Counted from the first letter of the stretch, positions 17,641 to 27,809 are shown. The stretch is 64,000 bases of DNA from JACKBC01 sp041391125 (GCA_041391125.1 JAWKON010000010.1:1-64000), one strand, 5' to 3'. A program made the numbers and translations. Notes: generated from the sequence alone by a model not told the origin.

Positions 17641-18864
17641 TCAACCAATCTCTTTCAGCCCACCGTCGCACCCGCTCCGTTTCCACCACCACGCCCGCGC
17701 AGCACCACAAAGCGCTTTTCCGCCTGCATCTGCACCGCCGCGTGCCAATCCGCTGCCGCCAGCACCACCGGTCAGCCGCCGCGCCGCTTGCAGTCCATAG
17801 TCCGCCAGCCTCATCACCTGGGCGGGCGGGTCACCCATGGGCAGCACGCGGTCGACTTCGCCGCCCCAGGCGAACTGGCCGGTGTGCGCCATAAATTGGG
17901 CCACCTCTAACATATCGTTGCGGCCAAAGGCGTAGAACCAGTTGTCAATATCGTCTTGCCCGCAGGCCACGGGTACCCCTGCATCCAACAGTTCGCCATG
18001 CGCGGGTGATGCCGCGGCCACGGCTGCTGCGGCGCAAAGTCGGTGGCGATGAGCGCCACGTGGCTGTTGCAGAAGATGGTCAGGCCCGCCTGGCGCACCA
18101 AATGATGACTTGGGCGGCGTACGTCGTCGTAGGCGGCGAGGGCGGCGCACTGGGTGGCGCTGACGCGGCCCTGCCAATTGTGGGCAACAGTCTGCTGCGC
18201 CACATATTCCAACGTGCGCATGAGTGGGTCGATCACGTCGTCGCACACAAAGTGCAGGTCGCAATCAAACTCCTTGGCCAGCGCAAAGCACATATCGGTG
18301 TGCTGGCGCTGCAACTCCGGCGTGGGCTCGATCCAGGGGATGCCGCCCACCATGGCGCATGGCGCGCAGGGCCTGCCGCATAAGGCCCAACGTGGATGCG
18401 CCCAATACGCCGTCTTGCGGAAAGGCCACCACCTGTACGGTCATCAGCGGCAATGTTTTCTCGAATGCGCAGCAGCGCGTTGACCGGTTGCAGCCCTGAA
18501 TCCTCATCCACATCGCCAAAGGCGGATGGCGCAGGTGCCATTCTCAATGGCCAGCCGCATGACCTCATCGACGCGCTGAAAATGTTGTCCTCGGTATAAA
18601 GCCGCTTGACGTGCGCCGCCGCCTCAAAACGGGGCAGCGCCTGCACCTCCGCCGGCAGCTGCTGCAACAGCCGCCGCCAAAACGATTTGCAGGCGTGCAG
18701 TTGGCCGTTAACAAAGGCGGGGAGCGTCAGCATTCCTTCCACGTCAATCGCGCGGGCGGCGTTGCCACGCAGTCGCGGGGCTAATTCGATGATGACGCCG
18801 TTTTCAATGCCAATATCAACGATGTCACCTTCATGCAATGCGCATTGCGAATGAGTAAGTCCAT
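17641..18864 (-). pseudogene. Cytosine-deaminase-like amidohydrolase 1, frameshifted, unusual active site
   Basis: From the ATG at 18864 (AAGGAG upstream) the product can be followed across about six frames: MDLLIRNAHC, DIVDIGIENGVIIELAPRL, VEGMLTLPAFVNGQLHACK, MVGGIPWIEPTPELQRQHTD, FDCDLHFVCDDVIDPLMRTL, VSATQCAALAAYDD and CGQDDIDNWFYAFGRNDMLE. This is the bacterial cytosine deaminase-like branch of the amidohydrolases. The canonical first metal histidine (HxH) is Gln in GQLHACK, and the catalytic His (normally GHC) is Gln in TQCAAL; the nucleotides confirm both. It may have a different metal site or be an inactive partner of the next enzyme. The 3' end is approximate. Confidence 0.65.
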
Positions 18865-19000
18865 CCCGATACTCCTTTTGTAAACCTGACTGTTGCCGGT
18901 GCGCCACGGAGGTAGTGTGCATCGCACCGCCCCAGGTCCATTGGAACTCGCGGTCGCATGGCGGGCGTGCGTTGCACACGGCTCAGGCGCCCATAATACC

Positions 19001-19078
19001 CGCGGCAACTGCAATGCACGGCGGACGGGCGGCTGAAAAGGTCGAGGCTTTCAGGCGCCGTGCATCGCAGTTTCCGCT
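19001..19078. repeat. Family C hairpin between the two amidohydrolase genes
   Basis: GCGGCAACTGCAATGCACGG faces CCGTGCATCGCAGTTTCCGC. The same words occur at 12160-12335 and 46672-46795. The left end of the element contains the TAG stop of amidohydrolase 2. Confidence 0.8.
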
Positions 19079-20277
19079 AGGCCCACACCTGCTCAATTGT
19101 TGTGTACACCACCCGCTGCCCCGCCTTAAATGTGGCCAGCCGCGGCGGTGGACTGACCAGGTCGAGCATCGCGTTGCGCATCCACCACCACCAGATCGGC
19201 GGATGCGCCCGGCGTGATGGCCGTGGCGAGGCCAAAGGTGCGGCGGGGGTGGCTGGTCACCAGTTCCAGACATTGATAAAGTTCCGGTTCGCCGGTCATG
19301 TGGGCGGTGTGGGCGGTCAGGTTGGCGATTTGCAGTGGATCATACGCTCCAAAGGGTTGAACGGATCGTGGACGTTGTCCGACGCCGCGCACACGTTGAC
19401 GCCGCGCCAACAACTCTTTGACGCGTCACCCCGCTGGAACCGGCTGCATATTGCGCCCCATGAGCACCAGGTTGCACGAGGGCAGCGTCACCACATGAAT
19501 TGGGCCGCCGCCACTTTGTCCATAACGCGGTCGGCTACGCTCTGCTCGGCAAAAGCCAGCGAGCAGCAGTGGCCCACAGTCACCTGGCCCTGCATGGCGT
19601 GGGCGATGGTCAGCTCGGCCACCTGCTCCAGCGTCAGCATGTGCGGCTCTTCGGTTTCGTCAATATGCAGATCAATGGGTTTGCCCGTGCGTTGAGCCAT
19701 TGCAAAAGCGGCCTTCACGCTGGCGGCGGGGTCGGGCATCGCGCCAGCGCACCGCCCACAAAGTCGACGCCCATTTGCAGCGCTTCCACCATCAGCGCAT
19801 CCCGCTCTGCGCGATTGGCCGGAAGGCTAACGCCACAAATTGCAGATCGATCAGGCCACTAAGTTCGCGGCGCAGCGCCAGCAGCGTCTCCACTGCGGCC
19901 AAATCACGCGCTTCGCCAATGTCAATGTGCGAGCGCAGCGCGGTGACGCCATTGGCAATGGCCGTGCGCAGGGCGCGGCGCACCACATCGGCCAGTTCTA
20001 GCGGCGTGCGCTGTTGCTTGAAACGTCCCCAAACTTGGATGGCTTCGAGCAGCGTGCCGCTCTGATTTTCCAGCGTGCTGTAGGTTTTGTCCAGATGCGT
20101 GTGTAAATCCACCAGGCCGGGCAGCAGCACGCGCCCGGCCAGATTCCATTCGGGCACGCCATCCGGCGGCGTAGGCAGATTGACGCCAATGCGTTCAATA
20201 CGCCCGCTACGGATCAGCACATCTTGCAGCGGCAGATTGTCGGCCAGGCGCGCGCGGCGCAGCAGCCAATTAGTCAT
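19077..20277 (-). pseudogene. Cytosine-deaminase-like amidohydrolase 2, frameshifted
   Basis: The ATG at 20277 opens MTNWLLRRARLADNLPLQDV, followed by PGLVDLHTHLDKTYSTLEN with the HxH metal motif, TALRSHIDIGEARDL, then after frameshifts near 19800 and 19740 IDLHIDETEEPHMLTLEQV and VTVGHCCSLAFAEQSVADRV (metal His and catalytic GHC). After another shift near 19500-19420 it reads LLARRQRVRGVGQRPRSVQP, then TSHPRRTFGLATAITPGASA and a C-terminal beta-sandwich ending VVYTTIEQVWA. The group deaminates cytosine, isocytosine or related cyclic amidines. All metal ligands that can be seen are intact, so sequence error is likely. Its start overlaps the end of the creatininase gene by 8 bp. Confidence 0.75.
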
Positions 20278-21061
20278 TTTGTAATCCCACCTCAAAGGTG
20301 CTGATGGCCGCGATGACGGCGGCGATTTTGGGCGCGCAGTTGGCGATGAGCGCGTGACCTTTTTCAGCCGTGGCAATGGTGGCGTCGCCAAAGACGCCGT
20401 GGGGGCTCCAATCGTCGGCCAGCCAGGCGGTGGAGGCGGCGCCAAAGTAGAAGAGCCGGGTGCCCGTTTCGGGGTAGTGGGCAAAGTGCTTGACGGCCCG
20501 CTCCATGTGGACCAAGTCGGGGTCAATGGCCAGCACCAGCGAGGTTTCCAATTCACCAGCGTGAAAACCTAGCTTTTTTTCTTCTTCGGTCATTTCGAAC
20601 GGCGCTTCCATGTAAAGACCGGCCTGCATGCAAAAGCACATCAAGCCGGTGGCCAGGCGGATGTCGCGGGCGGCGGCTTCCAGCACGGCCACGTTGCCGC
20701 CGTGTCCATTCATAAAGGCCAGCCGCCGAAAGCCGGCGCGATGCACGCTGGCGGCAATGTCGTGCAGCACGGCGGTCAGCGTTTGGGCGGACAGGCTCAT
20801 GGTGCCGGGGAAGTTGGTGTGCTCGTTGCTCTTGCCGTAATTGAGCGGCGGCAGCGCCCACGCCCGCACGTGATCCGGCAGCAGCGGCAGCGCGGCCGCC
20901 AACATGTGGGTAACCAGCAGCGTATCGGTCAGCGTAGGCAAGTGTGGCCCGTGCTGCTCAATGGCGCCCACGGGCAGAATCACCACGCCTTCGCGCTTGT
21001 CCAATGCCTTTATGTCGGTCCAGGTGAGGTGGGCCAGATGGCGGATTGGGGATGTTGTCAT
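20270..21061 (-). CDS. Creatininase-family amidohydrolase
   Basis: A 263-residue cytoplasmic metal-dependent hydrolase. Motifs: VGAIEQHGPHLPTLTD (metal ligands Glu35, His37, Asp46), FMNGHGGN, and HAGELETSLVL near the active site. The family contains creatininase, which opens cyclic creatinine to creatine, and deformylases or amidases of cofactor synthesis. Beside two cytosine-deaminase-like enzymes it probably opens a cyclic amide. It overlaps the downstream amidohydrolase start by 8 bp, which indicates one operon. Confidence 0.9.
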   Translation of the reverse strand: MTTSPIRHLAHLTWTDIKALDKREGVVILPVGAIEQHGPHLPTLTDTLLVTHMLAAALPLLPDHVRAWALPPLNYGKSNEHTNFPGTMSLSAQTLTAVLHDIAASVHRAGFRRLAFMNGHGGNVAVLEAAARDIRLATGLMCFCMQAGLYMEAPFEMTEEEKKLGFHAGELETSLVLAIDPDLVHMERAVKHFAHYPETGTRLFYFGAASTAWLADDWSPHGVFGDATIATAEKGHALIANCAPKIAAVIAAISTFEVGLQND

Positions 21062-21087
21062 GGGTGAGTTTCCTTTGATGGTGAGAG

Positions 21088-21168
21088 GGAGTAGGGAGTA
21101 GGAAGTAAGGAGTAGGCGGGTGGTGGCGATCCGGCTCCCTACTCCCTACTCCTTACTTCCTACTCCCC
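21088..21168. repeat. Family E snap-back repeat, possible terminator
   Basis: A perfect 21-bp inverted repeat (21095-21115 and 21146-21166) built from GGAGTAGGAAGTAAGGAGTAG units. It lies between the FAD oxidase and creatininase genes and contains the oxidase stop codon. A related copy lies at 22519-22617. Confidence 0.85.
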
Positions 21169-22518
21169 TTTTTCCAACGCCGCCAGATGCCCCGGATTGA
21201 GCAGCCCGTACGGATCCCAACGGGCTTTTGCATCCAAAATCGGTTGGCCGTTCCAGCGCATGTCTTCGTCGAGCCGATGGGTGTGTGGGTTGGCAATGCG
21301 GATGCCGTTTTCTTCGCACCAGTTCATCAGCTCCCACAGGCGCTCTTTGGTGTGAAAGCGCACCACGCTGAGCGCTTGCGGACCGATGCGGCCGCGCATT
21401 TGCATGAACTCGATGTGTTCCAGCACGTCATTGCCAAAGCGCTCTTTGCGCAGCCGCAACTGTTCGTGAACGCGTTGTGGATCCAGCCCATCCTGCAAAT
21501 AGGTGAGCTGGGGGTCGGCCTTCATGGCCCACAGCGTGGTGTGATTCCAGGCAAAGTCGGAAAGCTGCCAGCCCTTGCGCAGGTAATTTTCGCGCGGGCT
21601 GTGCCAGGTGAGCGCGCCGCCAAATTGGGCCACGCGTGGGGCCAACTCGGCCTGGTCCATGGTTAGATGCAGCAGCACAATGGCCTGCTCATCCGGACAG
21701 GCGCCGTCGCGCACGAGCTGGCGGAAGAAGGACGGAATGGGCCACTCCAGCGCCGTAATCAGCCGCTTGGTCACTCCATCATCGTAGGCCAGCGACTCGC
21801 CAAAACGCAGGGCAGCGTCAAAGGTGGGGAAGGCGGCCACGTGCTGTTGCCAGGGCTGGGCCGGAGCCAGCGCAAAGGTCAAATCGGTGATGATGCAGGT
21901 GAGGCCGCAGTTGTGGACCACGCCGCGCATCTCCTCCGGCGTGGTGACGGTGAGCAGCTTGGGCTCCGCTTCCATGGTGGCAATGGTGACGGCCAGCACG
22001 TTACCCTCATCCCACAGCGTCCCCCAGGTGATCGAGCCCACGCCGCCCGAACCGCCGGCCAGGAAGCCGCCAGCGGTGGCCGTCATAATCGTGCTGGGGA
22101 AGAAGCGCAGCTCGGCGCCAATTTTATTGGCGGCGCGCTCCATGTTGATTAGCAGCACGCCCGCCTCGACACGCACATAATCGGGCGTAATCTCCAGAAT
22201 GCGGTCCATGCGTTTGGTGTTGACCAGGATGCCGCCCTGCATGGGCACGCCCTGGCCATAGTTGCCGGTGCCGGCGCCGCGCATGGTCAGCGACACGCGC
22301 GTCCGCGCGGCCAGGGCGATGACGGCCAGCAGCTCATCACGCGTGCGCGGATAGATGATGACATCGGCCTCTTTGTCATCCAGCAGCGGCTTGAGCACTG
22401 GCGAATACCAATACGAATCGCGCGAATTGTGGCGCAGCAGATTCGGCTCGGTGGTCACGTTGTCCGCGCCGACAATGGCGGTGAGTTGATCGAGGATGGA
22501 GGTTGGCAGTAGTGGCAT
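21160..22518 (-). CDS. FAD-binding (PCMH-type) oxidoreductase
   Basis: A 452-residue flavoprotein of the GlcD/vanillyl-alcohol-oxidase group. The N-terminal PCMH FAD-binding domain shows DVIIYPRTRDELLAVIALAA, then the dinucleotide loop TMRGAGTGNYGQGVPMQGG and AGGFLAGGSGGVGSITWG. The C-terminal half binds substrate. Such enzymes oxidise hydroxy acids, alcohols or sugar derivatives. The substrate is unknown; its position between the reductase and the creatininase suggests a role in the same catabolic route. The start at MPLLPTSILDQL is followed directly by the conserved domain. Confidence 0.88.
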   Translation of the reverse strand: MPLLPTSILDQLTAIVGADNVTTEPNLLRHNSRDSYWYSPVLKPLLDDKEADVIIYPRTRDELLAVIALAARTRVSLTMRGAGTGNYGQGVPMQGGILVNTKRMDRILEITPDYVRVEAGVLLINMERAANKIGAELRFFPSTIMTATAGGFLAGGSGGVGSITWGTLWDEGNVLAVTIATMEAEPKLLTVTTPEEMRGVVHNCGLTCIITDLTFALAPAQPWQQHVAAFPTFDAALRFGESLAYDDGVTKRLITALEWPIPSFFRQLVRDGACPDEQAIVLLHLTMDQAELAPRVAQFGGALTWHSPRENYLRKGWQLSDFAWNHTTLWAMKADPQLTYLQDGLDPQRVHEQLRLRKERFGNDVLEHIEFMQMRGRIGPQALSVVRFHTKERLWELMNWCEENGIRIANPHTHRLDEDMRWNGQPILDAKARWDPYGLLNPGHLAALEKGE

Positions 22519-22617
22519 TGGGTTGCTCTTTCGTTGGGGGAGTAGGAAGTAAGGAGTAGGAAGTAGGGAGCCGTGAGCGCCTCATCCCTAATCCTTACTC
22601 CCTACTCCCAATCCTCT
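22519..22617. repeat. Family E snap-back repeat
   Basis: GGGAGTAGGAAGTAAGGAGT on the left faces ATCCTTACTCCCTACTCCC on the right. It is the same word family as 21088-21168 and separates the oxidase and reductase genes. Confidence 0.8.
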
Positions 22618-23477
22618 TCACGGATATTGACAGCGCGTGCGCAGGAAAATGTAGTCGCCGCCGCGGTGCAGGCTGAGTGGTTTGGAATAGGGGGTATGGC
22701 CGGGCATCCAGGGTATGCCTTCCGTGTAGGAGGGGCGCGGGTGATCGGCGCTGCGGCCCACCAGCGTGGGGCACCAGGTGACGAACTCTTCGTCAATCAG
22801 GCCGGCGTCCAGCATATTGGCGAAGACGCGGGAGCCGCCTTCGCACAGCAGGTTGTTGACGCCGTAATCGCTGTGCAGCATTTGGGCCATGCGCGTCAGG
22901 TCGGCAGTCTCGTCGCCAAAAGAGTGAATGTCCAATTGGGCGTTGCAGCGCACGCCGGACAGCGCTTCGGCGCCGCGGCTGGTGGTGGCCACGACCACGT
23001 GCAGATCGCTGCGCTTAAAGCAATTGGCGGCAAAGTTGATGTCGCCATTGAGCGTGAGCAGCACCAGCATTGGCAGCGGCTTGTAGCCCTCGACCTGGCG
23101 CTGGGCATTGAAAGCTGGGCCGTCGGGCGGATAGATAAAGTCGCTGGTCCAGAAGTGTTCGCCCTCCAGCCGCACAGTGGTGTCGCCCACCATAATGGCG
23201 TCGGCGCGCATGCGCAGCAGCGCCATGAGCCACACATCGTGGGCCGCGCCCAGCGTCACGTGGACGGCGGCTTCCTGGCCCGGCTCGTTAAACGAAATGC
23301 GCCCGTCGCGCGACATGCCAAAATTGGAATAGGTGTAGGGCCGGCCATCTTTTGGCTGAGGCAGGCGCCAGTCGCCCGGATAGATATCGCGGAAGGATTT
23401 GGGCAGGGACGGCGGCTCGTGCGCATCATCGGCGAAAAGCAGTTGATAGGGGAGCCAGGGCCTTGCGGTGGGGTCAT
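22618..23477 (-). CDS. RibD C-terminal-like reductase (frameshift near start)
   Basis: The body of the protein (about 275 residues) shows the RibD_C/dihydrofolate reductase-like fold: YTYSNFGMSRDGRISFN, LLRMRADAIMVGDTTVRLE, PMLVLLTLNGDINFAA and NNLLCEGGSRVFANMLDAGL. These enzymes reduce pterin- or pyrimidine-like compounds with NADPH. The only ATG with a ribosome site (AAAAGGAGACTCACC upstream, at 23477) is out of frame with the body. A single-base change in a run of C near 23455 would join MTPPQGPG to PYQLLFADDAHEPPSLPK, so one frameshift is assumed. A 232-residue in-frame start at 23316 would cut into the domain. Confidence 0.7.
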
Positions 23478-23629
23478 GGTGAGTCTCCTTTTAGTGAAGT
23501 CTTATTGATACCAAGCTACCAACGTTCAGCGCTGCCCGTCAAGCACAACCACAACGAAAGCGGGCGGCAGCAAGCAGGGGTTGGCGTAGCGTAGCGGAAA
23601 TGGGCATCGGCTATCATTCACCCATTGAC

Positions 23630-24045
23630 TCAGTCAGCAGAAAGTTCGGCGGGGCTGGGAATAACATGTCCGCGCCGCTTGAGTAAAACTGCGGCATATG
23701 CTTTACGAAAAGTGAGTATATCCGCATCGCCGTAGCTTGTCCAGGCGGCTAGCTTCATAAGCCGAAAGAGGTTGCTCTTTTTTCTTTGCCAGAAGCGTTT
23801 CATAGTCAACCCATTGGTCGGATGGAAACATTTGGCGCATAACAACCTGAAGTTCAGCGTCGCTCATAGCCAGCAGTGGATAAACATCGGCTTGATATTC
23901 GTCGGGAATGTCCTCGAGCAGGGGGTAAGCTGTGGGTTAAGCTCTGGGCGACGATGATATCCAACGGCTGGCGTGCTAATTTGGCAGCCTGCCGGGCTTG
24001 TTTATACAGTTCATCCGGTAGGGTAATTGTGATTGCCTGTGACAT
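23630..24045 (-). pseudogene. Frameshifted gene with ribbon-helix-helix-like N-terminus
   Basis: It begins MSQAITITLPDELYKQARQA, a beta strand plus helix like CopG/Arc-type antitoxins. Near 23930 the frame shifts to LLEDIPDEYQADVYPLLAMS, and near 23745 to YGDADILTFRKAYAAVLLKR, ending RGHVIPSPAELSAD. Joined, it gives a protein of about 137 residues resembling a widespread uncharacterised family in Chloroflexota and Cyanobacteria. It may be an antitoxin-like regulator without a recognised toxin here. Confidence 0.5.
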
Positions 24046-24607
24046 ATTTCAACCTCATGACTTTGAGTGCGGTGCGTTAAGCGCAATGAAGGCATCTGTC
24101 CTGTTCCGTATGAATGCAATTTGCTGAGCGTCCGGGAAACACATCACCTGTCGCCGCGCCTAGAAAACCAACATAAGACCCTACGCGTCTTTGAATACAA
24201 TCAGCACCTGCCAGACGGCTTTATCCAATTGAAGGAGGTGGGCCCTGTGGCGCGAAATACATACCTACATGCCGGATCAAATAGTTTGTGGCGTTATGCA
24301 CGGCTTGCTCGCCCGAAATAAACGTTGTGACCAGGCTCGCTGAATCTGTGCGCCGGTTTCATACCTGGATTGTCATATTTTCCTCATCAAACATCCATTC
24401 TGCAACCTGCACCCACATACATTGTACTGTCTCCACATAATCGAAAGAGATACAATTGAGTATAATCGGCGACATAACAATGTTACGGAGTACGGGATGC
24501 CAGATTCCGGATGCGGCCCAGATTGCATGGAGCCGCCGTATCCCTAATCCCGTATCTCTAATCCCGTATCCCGTATCCCTTCCCCTCACAACAGAAACAG
24601 GTCCGAT
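24046..24607. other. Intergenic region with decayed sequence and a family E-like repeat
   Basis: Minus-strand fragments (such as FISGEQAVHNATNYLIRHVG) read like remnants of a gene, but stops interrupt every frame. Positions about 24482-24595 hold a snap-back repeat of TACGGGAT/ATCCCGTA words directly upstream of the MFS gene. No complete gene or clear promoter was identified. Confidence 0.4.
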
Positions 24608-25888
24608 ATGCACAATTTGGCAAGCGCCCTGACCCAGCGCGAAATATTGACCCCGTTGGGCGTGCGCGACTTCCGCTTTCTGATCACCAGCAACTTTCTG
24701 TGGTGGCAGGCGCGCTGGATGGAGTCGATTCTGGTGGGTTGGCTGGTGCTGGAGCTGACCAATTCGGCGTGGCAGGTGGCGCTGATGGCCTTTTACCGCT
24801 CGATTCCGTTTCTGCTGGTGGGCTTCTTTTCAGGGTCGCTCATCGACCGCTTTGGCCGCCGCGCCTGTATCCAATTTGCCCAAACATGCAACTTTCTCAT
24901 CTCGGTGCTGATTACGCTGCTGCTCTGGCTGGGGCGGCTGGAGCTGTGGCATTTGGCCGTGGCGGCCTTTGTGATGGGCTCAGTCTGGTCGGTGGATTGG
25001 CCGGCGCGGCGCTCGCTGATTCCAGATTTGGTGGGCAAAGAGCAGACGGTCAACGCCATGATGATGGAGAATTTTGTGCAGAATCTATCGGCGGTCTTTG
25101 GGCCGTTTTTGGGCGGCGCGTTTATTGCCGCGCTGGGGCCGGCGGGTTGCTACACGGCGCTGACCATCACCGCCGGGCTGGCGCTCATCATGGTGCTGGG
25201 CCTTTCCAAGCAGCCCATTCCGCGCACGGCCATGCCGGCAGGCGCGCCCGCTGGCGAATCACCATTTCGGCGCATTGGCGATGGCTTGCAATATGCCTGG
25301 CGCAACCACGCGCTGCTGGGTGTGATGTTTATTACCATGGTGATGAATCTGTGCGCCTTTCCCTACATGGACATGCTGCCGGTAATTGCGCGCGACGTGC
25401 TGCATCAAGGGCCGATTGGGCTGGGCATGTTGGGCGCGGCCACAGGCGTGGGGTCGTTTATTGGCCTCTTTGTGATCACCAAATTGCGCCAGCGGATCAG
25501 CCATAGCTGGATCTTTGCCGGCGGCTCGGCTTTTATGTGCCTGATGCTGATCGGCTTTGCGCTCTCCACCAATTTGGGGCTGTCGCTGCTGCTGCTGGTG
25601 ATTGGCGGGCTGGGCCGCGTCTGTTTTGGCGTCATGCAAAGCTCGATCATGCTGCTCTCATCCAGCGACGAAATGCGCAGCCGCGTCATGGGATCGCTAA
25701 CCTTGTTTATCGGCGCAGGGCCGTTTGGCCGTTTACAAATTGGTGCGCTGGCCACGGCGTTTGGCGCGGCTTCGGCCTTGGCGCTGCAAGCCGGATTGGG
25801 CATTGTGGCCATCGGGGTGGTGCTGCTGATATTACCCGGATTCCGGCGGGCAGGCGTCGTCCAAGCCGGTCCGGTGAGAACCGGGTGA
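24608..25888 (+). CDS. MFS transporter (MFS_3/EntS-like)
   Basis: A 426-residue protein with about 12 membrane segments. After LGVRDFRFLITSNFLWWQAR the loop 2-3 motif is GSLIDRFGRRACIQ (MFS motif A). A cytoplasmic linker near residues 205-220 (AMPAGAPAGESPFRRIGDGL) separates the two halves. The MFS_3 group includes exporters of siderophores and macrolides. The substrate is unknown. It precedes the ABC importer operon but is separated from it by a good promoter, so it is probably its own unit. Confidence 0.88.
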   Translation: MHNLASALTQREILTPLGVRDFRFLITSNFLWWQARWMESILVGWLVLELTNSAWQVALMAFYRSIPFLLVGFFSGSLIDRFGRRACIQFAQTCNFLISVLITLLLWLGRLELWHLAVAAFVMGSVWSVDWPARRSLIPDLVGKEQTVNAMMMENFVQNLSAVFGPFLGGAFIAALGPAGCYTALTITAGLALIMVLGLSKQPIPRTAMPAGAPAGESPFRRIGDGLQYAWRNHALLGVMFITMVMNLCAFPYMDMLPVIARDVLHQGPIGLGMLGAATGVGSFIGLFVITKLRQRISHSWIFAGGSAFMCLMLIGFALSTNLGLSLLLLVIGGLGRVCFGVMQSSIMLLSSSDEMRSRVMGSLTLFIGAGPFGRLQIGALATAFGAASALALQAGLGIVAIGVVLLILPGFRRAGVVQAGPVRTG

Positions 25889-25904
25889 AGTTATGGGATA
25901 GGAT

Positions 25905-25933
25905 TTGCCGCCGATCCCCCCGTTTGCTATAAT
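25905..25933 (+). promoter_or_regulatory. Sigma-70-like promoter of the ABC importer operon
   Basis: TTGCCG (25905-25910) and TATAAT (25928-25933) are separated by exactly 17 bp. They lie 80 bp upstream of the substrate-binding protein start, the best promoter match noticed in the window. Confidence 0.7.
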
Positions 25934-26013
25934 GCCCGCAACCCCAGTCTTCGAACTTTCGCCCTACTAGAAAATCACAAAATCTGACCATGCGCTCAGA
26001 AAGGAACACCTCT

Positions 26014-27651
26014 ATGAAACGCTTCTTCTCCGCGCTGTTTGTACTTTTGCTGCTCACGGGATGCGGCGCACCGGCCGCGGCGCCGGCGGATGCTGGCTCC
26101 TCTAGCGGGGATGCCGCCGCGGCCGCAAGCGCTGCGCCCGAAAGCATTTTGCGCGTCTCCTTCTCCTGGCCCACCTTTATTGACCCGGCGGTGGGCAACG
26201 ATTTTTCCAGCTCGACTTCGCTGGCCAATATTTATGATTCGCTGGTCTTCCCCAATGCCGATGGTTCGGTCAGCCCCTGGCTGGCCACGGGCTGGGAAGC
26301 GTCCGCCGACGGCCTGACCTGGACAGTGACGCTGCGCGACGACGTGACGTTTCACGACGGCAGCGCCATGACGGCCAGCGACGTGGTCTACAGCTTTAAT
26401 CGGCTCAAAGCGATTGGTGAAGGCTATGCCTACATTTTTGAAAACGTGAGCAGCGCGGAAGCCATTGACGACACCACGGTCCAGTTTACGCTGAGCGAGC
26501 CATCCGGTCTCTTTGTGCCTGGTCTGGTGCGCCTCTATGTGCTGAGTGAAGCTATTGTTACGACGAACACGGCTGCTGATGGCCCCTATGGCGACAACGG
26601 CGACTATGGCAAAGAGTGGCTGCTGACCCACGACGCCGGCACCGGTCCCTATATGGTGGATGACTTTCAGCTTGAAGAGTATCTGCATATGGTGAAATAT
26701 GACGGCTGGTGGGGTGAATTTGTGGCCAACGCGCCGCAGGAGATGCGCTTTATCGCCACCACCGAAACCGCCACCGTGCGCACGCTCATGTCCGACGGCG
26801 AATTGGAGATCAGCGACCAGTGGCAGACCAAAGAGGCGCTGCAGGCGCTGGAGCAATTGGACGGCATTGCGGTGGCCGCGCTGCCCACCTTTAGCGAATT
26901 TTATTACATGATCAACACCAAAATTGCGCCCACCGATGACATCCACTGTCGGCGCGCCATGGCCTATGGCTTTGATTATGCGCAGGCGGTGGCGCTCGAG
27001 TGGCCCGGCACCCAGCAGTCGCGCGGACCCGCGCCGATGGCGTTGGGCGGCCATAAAGATGATGTGTTGACCTTTACGCGCGATGTGGACAAAGCCAAAG
27101 AAGAGCTGGCCCAATGCCAATATGCGGCGGACATTGAGAACAATCCGGTGCAGATCCACTGGATTTCCGAAGTGCCGGATGAAGAGAAATTCGCCCTGCT
27201 CTTCCAGGCCAACATGGCTGAGATCGGCCTGCCCGTGGAGATTGTGTCCACGCCCTGGCTCAGCGTGGTGGAAAACGCCAGCGCGCTGGAGACCAGCCCG
27301 CACATTGTGACCATCTACGTCTCCTCAGACCTGCCCGAAGTGGGCCCCATGCTCAAGCAGCGCTACCACTCCAGCACCGCCGCCACCTGGTCGCAAAACG
27401 AGTGGCTGCTGGATGCGGATCTGGACGCCCGCATCGACGACGCGTTGACCACCATCGATCAGACCGAGCGCTTTGCCAAATATGAAGCCCTGCAAGAAGA
27501 GATTGCCGAAATGGTCCCCTCGCTCTTCCTCTACGACCAGGTGCAAAAGCACGCCTATCAGGAATACATCGACTGGCCGGGCGCTCGCGGCGAAACCAGT
27601 GCGCTGTCGGGCTATCAGATTTATGGTGCGCATATTGGGATTGGGAAATAG
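26014..27651 (+). CDS. ABC transporter substrate-binding lipoprotein (SBP_bac_5)
   Basis: A 545-residue family 5 solute-binding protein (peptide/nickel/dipeptide type). MKRFFSALFVLLLLTGCGAP is a lipoprotein signal with Cys17 as the lipidated residue. The conserved domain shows LATGWEASADGLTWTVTLRD, DDVTFHDGSAMTASDVVYSF (shown within the 20 limit) and CRRAMAYGFDYAQAV. The ATG at 26014, with AAAGGAAC upstream, is chosen over 25990. It captures an oligopeptide-like ligand outside the membrane for the permeases encoded next. The ligand may be a cyclic amide or dipeptide, given the hydantoinase genes downstream. Confidence 0.92.
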   Translation: MKRFFSALFVLLLLTGCGAPAAAPADAGSSSGDAAAAASAAPESILRVSFSWPTFIDPAVGNDFSSSTSLANIYDSLVFPNADGSVSPWLATGWEASADGLTWTVTLRDDVTFHDGSAMTASDVVYSFNRLKAIGEGYAYIFENVSSAEAIDDTTVQFTLSEPSGLFVPGLVRLYVLSEAIVTTNTAADGPYGDNGDYGKEWLLTHDAGTGPYMVDDFQLEEYLHMVKYDGWWGEFVANAPQEMRFIATTETATVRTLMSDGELEISDQWQTKEALQALEQLDGIAVAALPTFSEFYYMINTKIAPTDDIHCRRAMAYGFDYAQAVALEWPGTQQSRGPAPMALGGHKDDVLTFTRDVDKAKEELAQCQYAADIENNPVQIHWISEVPDEEKFALLFQANMAEIGLPVEIVSTPWLSVVENASALETSPHIVTIYVSSDLPEVGPMLKQRYHSSTAATWSQNEWLLDADLDARIDDALTTIDQTERFAKYEALQEEIAEMVPSLFLYDQVQKHAYQEYIDWPGARGETSALSGYQIYGAHIGIGK

Positions 27652-27654
27652 GAG

Positions 27655-27800
27655 ATTATTGCGTATTGCGTGTTGCGTGTACCGGTTTACATTCTAATGG
27701 GGTTGCTTGGAACCAAAAGGGGAACTTTCCCGCCACATAGCCACTCGCCGCCCAACCCGATCGTCAACCAGTCCACGTAACACGCAATACGCAACAGACC
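27655..27800. repeat. Family D inverted repeat inside the transporter operon
   Basis: GCGTATTGCGTGTTGCGTGT on the left faces ACACGCAATACGCAAC on the right, with a heterologous centre. The same words flank 11982-12433. It separates the binding-protein gene from the first permease gene and could lower downstream expression. Confidence 0.8.
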
Positions 27801-27809
27801 AACACGCCC

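Noticed and set aside
18983..19739. Several separate small genes in the amidohydrolase 2 region
   Set aside because: The pieces in three frames line up in order as one amidohydrolase, so they are fragments of a single frameshifted gene.
24067..24321. 84-codon + strand frame before the MFS gene
   Set aside because: No domain, no ribosome site, and the opposite strand carries better-looking (but broken) coding remnants.
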